Source: a virus. Taken from it: a stretch of DNA of 23,992 bases. Below the pieces are notes generated by a model. It searched no databases and had not been told where the DNA came from. It saw only the letters and a list, made by a program, of their open reading frames with translations. The translations under genes and the position numbers were made by a program. Where the stretch lies: positions 1-23,992 of the IMG/VR virus record IMGVR_UViG_3300027889_000012; one strand, 5' to 3'. Positions 6,414-11,669 of the stretch are shown piece by piece. The number at the start of each line of letters is the position of its first letter. The stretch's first letter is position 1.

Positions 6414-6572
6414 CTACGCTCCGGTTGAGATTTGACGCGCCAGCTTGATTAGCTCGGCGCCGCGCGGGGAGACCATGCACTCGCTCATCGGGTGCTTGCG
6501 GAGATAGACAACCACTTTGACCGCGTTTGCTTCGTTGGTCTCGGCGGCAAACTTGTCTAGGAGTTTCGTCAT
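6414..6572 (-). CDS. First leftward early gene, small hypothetical protein
   Basis: 52 residues (MTKLLDKFAAETNEANAVKV, then VYLRKHPMSECMVSPRGAEL). An AGGGGAC ribosome site lies 5 bases from ATG 6572. It is the first gene after the divergent control region, the position where lambdoid phages often carry a repressor or antirepressor. It has no helix-turn-helix that I can see. The start is about 22 bases downstream of the predicted transcription start. Confidence 0.65.
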   Translation of the reverse strand: MTKLLDKFAAETNEANAVKVVVYLRKHPMSECMVSPRGAELIKLARQISTGA

Positions 6573-6601
6573 GGCCAGTCCCCTGTGTTCCTATGATTTG
6601 G

Positions 6602-6630
6602 AGAATAGGATTGTCCTATAGGAAAGGCAA
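6602..6630 (-). promoter_or_regulatory. Leftward early promoter, sigma-70 type
   Basis: On the minus strand: -35 TTGCCT (6625-6630), a 17-bp spacer, -10 TATTCT (6602-6607). Start of transcription is expected near 6595, about 23 bases before ATG 6572. The palindrome TCCTATAGGA lies inside the spacer, so an operator-bound protein would occlude the polymerase. Confidence 0.6.
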
Positions 6631-6687
6631 TGCCTATTATCGTCCCGAGCAAGATATTATTGCATGGCAGCTATGCGCTAAGTGCAA

Positions 6688-6717
6688 TTGCGTCGCCTTC
6701 CGGCTTAGGCTTATCCT
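6688..6717 (+). promoter_or_regulatory. Rightward early promoter candidate
   Basis: -35-like TTGCGT (6688-6693), 18-bp spacer, -10-like TATCCT (6712-6717), overlapping the operator half-site TCCTATAG (6714-6721). Transcription would begin close to base 6724, the A of the regulator ATG. The elements are weaker than in the leftward promoter. Confidence 0.45.
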
Positions 6718-6723
6718 ATAGCC

Positions 6724-6936
6724 ATGTCGGATACTGCCGAAATCGCCTTGAAAGAGGCCATCGCTGCCGTTGGCGGCTCTGCCGCGCTCGCTCGGCGCCT
6801 CGGCATCAAGCAGCCATCGGTATTCCAGTGGGAAAGGGTGCCCGCCGAGCGCGTTTTGGCGGTTGAAGCGGCTACTGGCGTCCGCCGGGAGCGGTTGCGC
6901 CCTGACATTTATCCGCCCCAAGAGGCCGCCGAATGA
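6724..6936 (+). CDS. Cro/YdaS-like helix-turn-helix regulator
   Basis: 70 residues. The helix-turn-helix is clear: AALARRLGIKQPSVFQWERV (about 19-38), followed by the YdaS/Cro signature VPAERVLAVEAATGV and the C-terminal RRERLRPDIYP. Family members are small DNA-binding regulators (YdaS, DicC and phage Cro types) acting as dimers on operators. There is no ribosome site upstream of ATG 6724, and the predicted transcript starts at or next to the ATG, so a leaderless mRNA is likely. It sits beside the operator cluster and is the first gene of the rightward operon. No CI-type partner is encoded on the opposite strand. Confidence 0.88.
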   Translation: MSDTAEIALKEAIAAVGGSAALARRLGIKQPSVFQWERVPAERVLAVEAATGVRRERLRPDIYPPQEAAE

Positions 6937-7100
6937 CCCCAAAACCCCGAAAACGGCGCTCGCGCCCCCTGATCGCTTGGTTCCTGCGCCCGGACGTATG
7001 GACTGTAGCAAAAATGATACGCCCGTCGGTCATTGTTTCACGTGAAACACGGTCGAACGGTGACCGAGTCCGGCCTACCCGCGCGAAGGCCCTCTCGTGA
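6933..7100 (+). CDS. Small basic hypothetical protein spanning the parS site
   Basis: 55 residues, highly basic (MTPKPRKRRSRPLIAWFLRP, then KMIRPSVIVSRETRSNGDRV). Its ATG overlaps the regulator stop (ATGA) and its stop overlaps the next gene (GTGA), which favours translation. Against this, its second half is made of a parS site (encoding V-S-R-E-T) and dispersed module A, elements that elsewhere are non-coding. It may therefore be a real gene or merely an open frame through a regulatory leader. Confidence 0.5.
   Translation: MTPKPRKRRSRPLIAWFLRPDVWTVAKMIRPSVIVSRETRSNGDRVRPTRAKALS
7034..7049. promoter_or_regulatory. parS: Perfect parS-like ParB-binding site
   Basis: TGTTTCACGTGAAACA, a perfect 16-bp palindrome identical to the conserved bacterial chromosomal parS consensus (TGTTNCACGTGAAACA) bound by ParB (Spo0J). 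No ParA or ParB gene is visible in this window, so if functional it would use the host ParB or one encoded elsewhere in the genome. The chance expectation of this exact 16-mer in about 24 kb of random sequence is roughly 6 in a million. It is inside the rightward early operon, about 310 bases from the regulator start. Confidence 0.8.
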
Positions 7101-7107
7101 CCCATAA
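7059..7107 (+). repeat. Dispersed module A, copy R5
   Basis: 49 bp from GGTGACCGAGTCCGGCC to CTCGTGACCCATAA, the same length as R1 and with the same ends. The GTG (7097) is the start of the next gene. It shares a 22-base identical block (7056-7077) with copy R6 at 10520-10541 and has a GAGTC (GANTC) site. It begins 9 bases after the parS palindrome. Confidence 0.85.
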
Positions 7108-7333
7108 AAACCCTTCCATGACCCTGCTTTTGCGCAAGCGCGCCCACGCCCTACGCCGCGCCGAGACCGTAGGCCGTGCCGTAGATCGGTTGGAAGGCAC
7201 AAAAGAAGAGCTGGCCGTAAAGAATCGCTATCGAGAATACCTGCAAACCGTCGCTAACCTTACCTTGGCAATCGATCAGTTACGGGCTAGCGAAGGGAAG
7301 GAAGTCAGGGTTTTGGGTAGCTTGGCTACCTAG
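7097..7333 (+). CDS. Hypothetical helical protein
   Basis: 78 residues from GTG 7097 (alternative ATG 7118). Nearly all helical and charged: LLLRKRAHALRRAETVGRAV, then EELAVKNRYREYLQTVANLT. The first codons (MTHKNPSM) parallel MTHNSPAM of the HNH-like gene because both start codons lie at the end of module A. No family recognised. A GAAGG sequence 7 bases before the GTG can serve as ribosome site. Confidence 0.65.
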   Translation: MTHKNPSMTLLLRKRAHALRRAETVGRAVDRLEGTKEELAVKNRYREYLQTVANLTLAIDQLRASEGKEVRVLGSLAT

Positions 7334-7385
7334 TCTGTCAACCGCTGTGCTTGGGTTTTACGGCCATTGGGAATTGAGAAAGCAG

Positions 7386-7628
7386 ATGACGATTCGCCGG
7401 GAGGGAAAAGCGCCGCAAGTTATCCACTGCGATGGCTGCGGCGTGATTTTCGTCACCAAACTTACCGACTGGCGAAAATTCAACTACGCTGCGCGTTGGA
7501 ATGAGGCGAAGGCGGCCGGATGGACGGCGGCTCGTACCGCGACGCCGGGCAAGTCGGATTGGGAGCATTTCTGCGGTGAGTGCAGCACGCAAGACTCTAT
7601 GGCCGTAAAATCAGCGCAGAACGGTTGA
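7386..7628 (+). CDS. Small zinc-ribbon-like hypothetical protein
   Basis: 80 residues from ATG 7386. HCDGCGVIF near residue 16 and HFCGEC near residue 67 give a CxxC...CxxC zinc pair flanking a basic aromatic segment (TDWRKFNYAARWNEAKAAGW, ending in a WEHFCGEC motif). This pattern (CDGC, AGW, WEHxCxxC) is common in short phage proteins of unknown function. A GTG at 7347 would extend the N-terminus by 13 residues without conserved character. Zinc binding is inferred. Confidence 0.7.
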   Translation: MTIRREGKAPQVIHCDGCGVIFVTKLTDWRKFNYAARWNEAKAAGWTAARTATPGKSDWEHFCGECSTQDSMAVKSAQNG

Positions 7629-7667
7629 GGGCCTCGGTAGCCAAGCTAACCAAACAAATTTGGAACG

Positions 7668-7886
7668 ATGACTCACAACCTCATAAAAACCGACCAACAA
7701 ATCACCGCCTTCGTTCTGGAAACGATGCAGACTTTCAGTTTGCTATCCTCATGGGAGCGGCGACAATTACGCAACCAACACCGACGACGTTTTGTTGATG
7801 AAAGCCTGACGGCACAGCGGTCTTTTGGTTTTCCTAATTATCCGGCTGAAACGATGTACGACAATCTCGACTTCGCAGGGGGATGA
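7668..7886 (+). CDS. Hypothetical protein
   Basis: 72 residues beginning MTHNLIKTDQQITAFVLETM, with a basic helical middle (SWERRQLRNQHRRRF) and an acidic end. The opening MTHN resembles that of the HNH-like protein. A GGAACG element precedes the ATG. It ends 3 bases before the start of the DUF1937 gene, whose ribosome site (AGGGGG) lies within its last codons. No family recognised. Confidence 0.55.
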   Translation: MTHNLIKTDQQITAFVLETMQTFSLLSSWERRQLRNQHRRRFVDESLTAQRSFGFPNYPAETMYDNLDFAGG

Positions 7887-7889
7887 AAA

Positions 7890-8354
7890 GTGGCTGAAAC
7901 GCTTCACTATCTCGCAAGTCCATACACTGCTTACGCCGCAGGAATGGAGCAAGCCTTCATCGACATTGCGATCCTCGCCGGTCGTTTATTTGCTATCGGC
8001 ATCCCAACATTCTCGCCAATCGCGCACGCTTTTCCCTACGTCAAATACGGCAACCTTGATCCACTCGATTATCCTGCATGGAAGCCGGTTCAAGAGCGAT
8101 TGATGGATGCCTGCGATTCGCTGATCGTCGCTCATATGGATGGTTGGGAGAAAAGCGTCGGCATCGCGCATGAGGTTGCGTATTTCGAGCGCGGCGACAA
8201 ACCGATATTCGATCTTAATTGCGAATCACTGGTCATGACGCGACGGCAGGTTCATAAACATTTCGACGAACGAATGCAGCTAGGCATCAAGGACATGCCG
8301 CACTATCGCGGCGAGTTGAAGCCGCTGGCGGTTTCGAATCCGAAGGGGCAGTGA
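7890..8354 (+). CDS. DUF1937 protein, nucleoside deoxyribosyltransferase-like fold
   Basis: 154 residues from GTG 7890, preceded by AGGGGG. Motifs: YLASPYTAYAAGMEQAF (7-23), GIPTFSPIAHAFP (37-49), CDSLIVAHMDGWEKSVGIAHEVAYF (75-99), where the Glu of AHEV matches the position of the nucleophilic Glu in nucleoside 2-deoxyribosyltransferases and related MazG-like fold members. DUF1937 proteins occur in many phages and bacteria and are thought to act on nucleotides or nucleosides, without a defined substrate. The C-terminal 45 residues are extra (SLVMTRRQVHKHFDERMQ). A nucleotide-pool or base-modification role is inference. Confidence 0.82.
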   Translation: MAETLHYLASPYTAYAAGMEQAFIDIAILAGRLFAIGIPTFSPIAHAFPYVKYGNLDPLDYPAWKPVQERLMDACDSLIVAHMDGWEKSVGIAHEVAYFERGDKPIFDLNCESLVMTRRQVHKHFDERMQLGIKDMPHYRGELKPLAVSNPKGQ

Positions 8355-8355
8355 C

Positions 8356-9576
8356 GTGAACGACCGCTCAACCCTCGTTGCCCTTCGACCGCCTGCGGGC
8401 GCCAGCGCTCAAGTGTGGGCCTCGCATATAACGACTTGCTGGCGCGCGAGCTTTGAGGGGGTTTTGGAGGCCGGCAACCTATTAAGAGCGGCCAAGGAAG
8501 CGCTGCCCCACGGCGAATTTGAGGCCATGGTGGCAAAGGATTTGCCTTTTAAGCCATCCACAGCGCAGCGGCTAATGAAGATTTCCGCAGACGAGCGGAT
8601 TTCAAATCCTGCGCACGCGCAGCTTTTCCCTCCAACCTGGACGACTCTCTACGAAGTTACAAAATTGGATGACGAACAGTTCGTAAAGGCTGTTAATGAT
8701 GGCACAATCGGTCCTGACATGGAGCGCGCTGATATCACCCAAAAGGTGAAGAAGGCTAAGCGCACTGAGCGCGAGCGCGAGCTTGGGGAAAAACAAAGGG
8801 CTTTGCCGAAAAAAAAATACGGGGTGATCGTCGCGGACCCTGAATGGAAATTCGAGCCGTATTCCGAAGAAAGCGGGATGGACCGTGCGGCAGACAACCA
8901 CTACCCGACCAGCACGAGCGCCGTTATCGCATCGCGCGACGTAGGCTCCATCGCGGCCGATGATTGCGTGCTGTTCCTATGGGCAACAAACCCCATGCTG
9001 GACCAGGCTATCGAAGTTCTCAAAGCGTGGGGCTTTACCTATAAAAGCAATTACGCATGGGGCAAAGACAAGGCCGGAACCGGCTACTGGAACCGCGAAA
9101 AGCACGAGCTATTGCTGATCGGAACGCACGGCAAGCCGCCGGCCCCGGCAATGGGCACGCAGCGCGATTCGTTCCTCTTGGCTCCGCGCGGCGCCCACTC
9201 CGCGAAACCGGAAATCTTTCTCGAAATGATTGAGCAGTACTTTCCAACATTGCCGAAGATCGAACTCAACCGGCGTGGTCCCGCGCGCAAGGGCTGGGAT
9301 GCGTGGGGCAACGAATCAGCAGAACGAATCGCTGACGACTCAGGAACGAATCACCAACCCGCATCTGTTCCTGATTCGGTTGGCACTGACGCCGCCATAC
9401 CCTCAACGTCAGTGTCAGAACCCGCGTCCGTTGAACAGTCCGCCCCCCAGCAGACGGCGGACGCGGGTTCACCTTTATCACTTCCTGAAATAATCCTGCC
9501 GGGGATGGCGCCAACGTTTGCTGAATATGCAGCGTTTACGGATTTGACACCTTCGGGTGTTGGGAGGGCTTCGTGA
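8356..9576 (+). CDS. MT-A70-family adenine methyltransferase with DUF3102-like N-terminus
   Basis: 406 residues from GTG 8356, with a GAAGGGG ribosome site. Residues 20-145 resemble DUF3102 (ASFEGVLEAGNLLRAAKEAL, then TWTTLYEVTKLD), an accessory helical domain. Residues 155-330 are an MT-A70 domain: catalytic DPEW (161-164), VLFLWATNPMLDQAIEVLKA, KHELLLIGTHG, and the C-terminal ELNRRGPARKGWDAWGNE. MT-A70 enzymes transfer methyl to adenine N6; the DPEW variant (instead of DPPW) recurs in this phage subgroup. The last 90 residues are Ser/Pro/Thr-rich and non-catalytic. It probably modifies phage DNA, in this window with two other DNA methyltransferases. Confidence 0.9.
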   Translation: MNDRSTLVALRPPAGASAQVWASHITTCWRASFEGVLEAGNLLRAAKEALPHGEFEAMVAKDLPFKPSTAQRLMKISADERISNPAHAQLFPPTWTTLYEVTKLDDEQFVKAVNDGTIGPDMERADITQKVKKAKRTERERELGEKQRALPKKKYGVIVADPEWKFEPYSEESGMDRAADNHYPTSTSAVIASRDVGSIAADDCVLFLWATNPMLDQAIEVLKAWGFTYKSNYAWGKDKAGTGYWNREKHELLLIGTHGKPPAPAMGTQRDSFLLAPRGAHSAKPEIFLEMIEQYFPTLPKIELNRRGPARKGWDAWGNESAERIADDSGTNHQPASVPDSVGTDAAIPSTSVSEPASVEQSAPQQTADAGSPLSLPEIILPGMAPTFAEYAAFTDLTPSGVGRAS

Positions 9577-9586
9577 GATTCTGTGT

Positions 9587-9628
9587 CACGAGAGTCTTGC
9601 GCGAATTGAGAGACCGGATTCGGTCAAC
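9587..9628 (-). repeat. Dispersed module A, copy R3 (inverted relative to transcription)
   Basis: On the minus strand it reads GTTGACCGAATCCGG, then a 21-bp variable stretch, then CTCGTG (42 bp). It lies 10 bases after the methyltransferase stop in a rightward operon, so it is antisense to transcription, unlike R1, R2, R5 and R6. It carries GAATC (GANTC). Confidence 0.75.
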
Positions 9629-9641
9629 GGTCGGCAGAGCA

Positions 9642-9830
9642 ATGACAGATATGTCGGGAAATCCGATGAGAGAGTGGACCTTTGATCGCTTTCGTAATGG
9701 CCAACTGCTTGCGGAAGCGGCCTCTACTCACGCCGATTCGCAAGCCGAAGCCGAACAAAAGGTCCGCGCCCGATACGCCCGGTTTCGATCATGCGCGCGG
9801 GATACTTACGTACTGCGTACCGAGGAATAG
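9642..9830 (+). CDS. Hypothetical protein
   Basis: 62 residues from ATG 9642 (alternative ATG 9651; the frame is open back to GTG 9573, overlapping the methyltransferase stop by four bases). Starts before 9642 would encode through repeat R3, so the downstream start is preferred, though the GTGA overlap makes the upstream one possible. Content: WTFDRFRNGQLLAEAASTHA, then an acid-base helical segment ending RDTYVLRTEE. No family recognised. Confidence 0.55.
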   Translation: MTDMSGNPMREWTFDRFRNGQLLAEAASTHADSQAEAEQKVRARYARFRSCARDTYVLRTEE

Positions 9831-9834
9831 GATT

Positions 9835-10080
9835 ATGAGCGAGAGAATGACCGCCATCAATCTCCCTGGCCGTTTTGGTTCCGGCTATGCAGATTGGGGA
9901 CGCAAGACAGTCCAGGAAATGGTTGCCCTACTGCGGGACAGAGCCGAATTGATGAAGAGAGACGCGGAAGCGATCTTAGCGGCGAAGGACAGTGATTTTT
10001 ACGTGTGCACCTATCGGGGCGTCAACGTTCGGCGCGATTTGGAAGTGCTGCAAGATGGAAGCGGAAAGCCGAAAGCATGA
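9835..10080 (+). CDS. Hypothetical protein
   Basis: 81 residues from ATG 9835, beginning MSERMTAINLPGRFGSGYAD, with helical ETVQ/LRDRAELMKRDAEAI in the middle. An AGGAATAGG region precedes the ATG. The stop overlaps the next ATG (ATGA), so it is coupled to the following gene. The frame is open upstream to 9682, but this overlaps the previous gene. Function unknown. Confidence 0.65.
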   Translation: MSERMTAINLPGRFGSGYADWGRKTVQEMVALLRDRAELMKRDAEAILAAKDSDFYVCTYRGVNVRRDLEVLQDGSGKPKA

Positions 10081-10379
10081 CGCCGCACGAAATTGAACTT
10101 GCGAAGGCGCTCAATCGCTGCTCGGGCTGGGTGGGCGCGCGGTTTATCACCGATGCCGCCGCGACCGCCGATCTGCTTCCGCAGCATGAAATCAGTTTGC
10201 GCCAGCGCCACTATCTGGAAATTCTCGCGTGGAGGTATCGTCGCCAGTTGCCTTCCCATTTGGTCCCGGAAGCGAAGCCGCCCGGTCTGCCTAAAGTTAG
10301 GAAAGAGCCGCGTCGCAAAAAGGAAAAACAGCCTGCGCCCGATCCCGATCTATTTTGTGAAGCACCGGAGACAACATGA
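10077..10379 (+). CDS. Basic hypothetical protein
   Basis: 100 residues from ATG 10077. LAKALNRCSGWVGARFITDA and RQRHYLEILAWRYRRQLPSHL suggest a helical bundle, followed by a strongly basic tail (PKVRKEPRRKKEKQ). It overlaps both neighbours by four bases (ATGA), which supports coupled translation. The RRQLP helix followed by a polybasic tail suggests nucleic-acid binding, by inference only. Confidence 0.68.
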   Translation: MTPHEIELAKALNRCSGWVGARFITDAAATADLLPQHEISLRQRHYLEILAWRYRRQLPSHLVPEAKPPGLPKVRKEPRRKKEKQPAPDPDLFCEAPETT

Positions 10380-10510
10380 CTGAGCGCGAACGATACCGAC
10401 GCCGGCTCATACACAATCTCGGATTTGTTCTTCTGTTCGGGAAAGTGTCGGACGCGGAGTTAATCAAGATCGTTCTTTGGGTTAAAGACGAATTGGAAAA
10501 CGGCGACTAA
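10376..10510 (+). CDS. Small hypothetical protein
   Basis: 44 residues: MTERERYRRRLIHNLGFVLL, then FGKVSDAELIKIVLWVKDEL. ATG overlaps the previous stop (ATGA). A predicted helix pair with a hydrophobic stretch (FVLLFGK) too short to be a clear membrane span. No family assigned. Confidence 0.6.
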   Translation: MTERERYRRRLIHNLGFVLLFGKVSDAELIKIVLWVKDELENGD

Positions 10511-10522
10511 CTTCTGCGAAAC

Positions 10523-10563
10523 GGTGACCGAGTCCGGCCTATCAAAGTGAAGGACGCCTCATG
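10523..10563 (+). repeat. Dispersed module A, copy R6
   Basis: 41 bp from GGTGACCGAGTCCGGCC to CTCATG, the same 41-bp length as R2 and the inner part of R1 and R5. The ATG (10561) is the start of the next gene. It shares a 22-base identical block with R5 (10520-10541 versus 7056-7077). A GAAGGA ribosome site and a GAGTC site are included. Confidence 0.85.
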
Positions 10564-10872
10564 ACCCAAAATCTTTCCTACCCCGAACAAACAACAGACT
10601 CAACGCTTGGATTCTTCGACCGCCAAGAATGTATCACCATGAATCTAAAATTCGCCAAGGCAATGTTATCAGCAAGACAACGAGGCGAAGAGAGTTTCAC
10701 CATCGGAGCAAAGATCGATCACACACCCTTGGTCGGAGCCTATTTCGACAAACAACTCCGCCACTCGCCCATGTCGTCAGGCGCGGCGGCTTGCCTCAAT
10801 ATGACGCTGGATACGTCGCGGCCGGCGGCGATGCCTTCGGTGTCTCGGCGGATGCCGGATGGGTTTAAGTGA
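10561..10872 (+). CDS. Hypothetical protein
   Basis: 103 residues from ATG 10561, the start codon being the end of module A copy R6. Content: FFDRQECITMNLKFAKAMLS and TIGAKIDHTPLVGAYFDKQL, then a low-complexity Ser/Ala/Met/Arg C-terminus (SSGAAACLN, SVSRRMPDGFK). The stop overlaps the GTG of the second methyltransferase. No family recognised; the C-terminal part may be weakly conserved. Confidence 0.55.
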   Translation: MTQNLSYPEQTTDSTLGFFDRQECITMNLKFAKAMLSARQRGEESFTIGAKIDHTPLVGAYFDKQLRHSPMSSGAAACLNMTLDTSRPAAMPSVSRRMPDGFK

Positions 10873-11669
10873 GCGTTATGGGTCACGGGAGGACCATCGT
10901 GGGATCGGCGCCAGATTCGGTCAACGGGGCGCGGAGAATTGAGCATCTAGCCGAAGGCGTGACGCTTTATCTCGGCGACTGTGGACATTTACTGCCCGAT
11001 CTGACTGGCGCAGACTCACTCATAACCGATCCTCCTTACGGCATCCTTGTACCGGGCGATTTCAAAGAGCGCGTGCGCGATGACCGCGGCGGTAAGCACG
11101 GCCTTAGAATTGCGGAATACGAGGGATATTCCGATACTTATGAGCATTTCAAAAGGCGAATAGTTCCTCGATTAAATTTGGCAATCGGAGCAACCAAACG
11201 CGCGGCCGTATTCACGGGGCCTCACATCATTGAACAACAAAAGCCCGACGCAATAGGTGGCATTTACTGCGCAGCCGCTACAGGTCGAAACGAATGGGGC
11301 TTCAAGAACTTTCTGCCCGTGTTTCTATATGGCGGCGCGCCGGATTTGAATCTCGGCGCCAAAATTCCAACCGCAATAGCGAGTGCAGCTATAGCCGAGC
11401 CGAATGGCCATCCGTGCCCTAAACCTTTGGCGTGGATGAAATGGCTTGTGGCACTCGCCTCCAAACGAGACGAAACAATCCTCGACCCTTTCATGGGCAG
11501 CGGCACAACCGGCGTCGCCGCCGTCAAACTCGGCCGCAAGTTCATCGGTATCGAAATCGAACCCAAGTATTTCGATATCGCCTGCCACCGCATATCCGAG
11601 GCGCTCAAGCAGCCCGATATGTTCATCGAATCACCTAAGCCCGCAAAGCAGGAAGCGTTTGAGTTATGA
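10869..11669 (+). CDS. Second DNA methyltransferase, beta class (paralogue of 829-1530)
   Basis: 266 residues from GTG 10869 (alternative ATG 10878). DPPYG at 54-58 and DPFMGSGTTGVAA at 206-218, again catalytic before cofactor motif, so beta class N4-cytosine or N6-adenine. The C-terminal part (LGRKFIGIEIEPKYFDIACHR) is nearly the same as in the 829-1530 enzyme, and both open with a YLGD element, but the middle differs, suggesting different targets. The first 20 codons are made of inverted module A (R4), so the true N-terminus may be shorter; sequence similarity between paralogues begins at about residue 24 (IEHLAEG). Confidence 0.9.
   Translation: MSVMGHGRTIVGSAPDSVNGARRIEHLAEGVTLYLGDCGHLLPDLTGADSLITDPPYGILVPGDFKERVRDDRGGKHGLRIAEYEGYSDTYEHFKRRIVPRLNLAIGATKRAAVFTGPHIIEQQKPDAIGGIYCAAATGRNEWGFKNFLPVFLYGGAPDLNLGAKIPTAIASAAIAEPNGHPCPKPLAWMKWLVALASKRDETILDPFMGSGTTGVAAVKLGRKFIGIEIEPKYFDIACHRISEALKQPDMFIESPKPAKQEAFEL
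10876..10925 (-). repeat. Dispersed module A, copy R4 (inverted relative to transcription)
   Basis: 50 bp; the minus strand reads GTTGACCGAATCTGGC, then a variable stretch, then CCCGTGACCCATAA. The end shares 12 identical bases (CGTGACCCATAA) with R1 and R5. It lies within the first codons of the second beta-class methyltransferase, so it has been incorporated into that reading frame. It carries GAATC. Confidence 0.75.

Larger units (their letters stand above)
6589..6721. promoter_or_regulatory. Operator-like cluster in the divergent control region
   Basis: TCCTAT occurs at 6589-6594, 6614-6619 and 6714-6719, its complement ATAGGA at 6605-6610, and GCCTAT at 6632-6637. The pair at 6605-6619 forms an inverted repeat with a 3-bp centre, and 6614-6623 is a perfect 10-bp palindrome (TCCTATAGGA). 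These lie inside the leftward promoter spacer and on the rightward -10 region. The adjacent Cro/YdaS-like protein is the natural candidate binder, which is inference. Confidence 0.65.

Noticed and set aside
8326-8345. tRNA T-loop-like GGTTTCGAATCC near 8330
   Set aside because: It lies inside the end of the DUF1937 gene with no acceptor stem or anticodon arm around it.
206-10517. Shared TAACTTCTGC at 206-215 (minus) and 10508-10517 (plus)
   Set aside because: Only about 10-11 matching bases, a length expected many times by chance in 24 kb.
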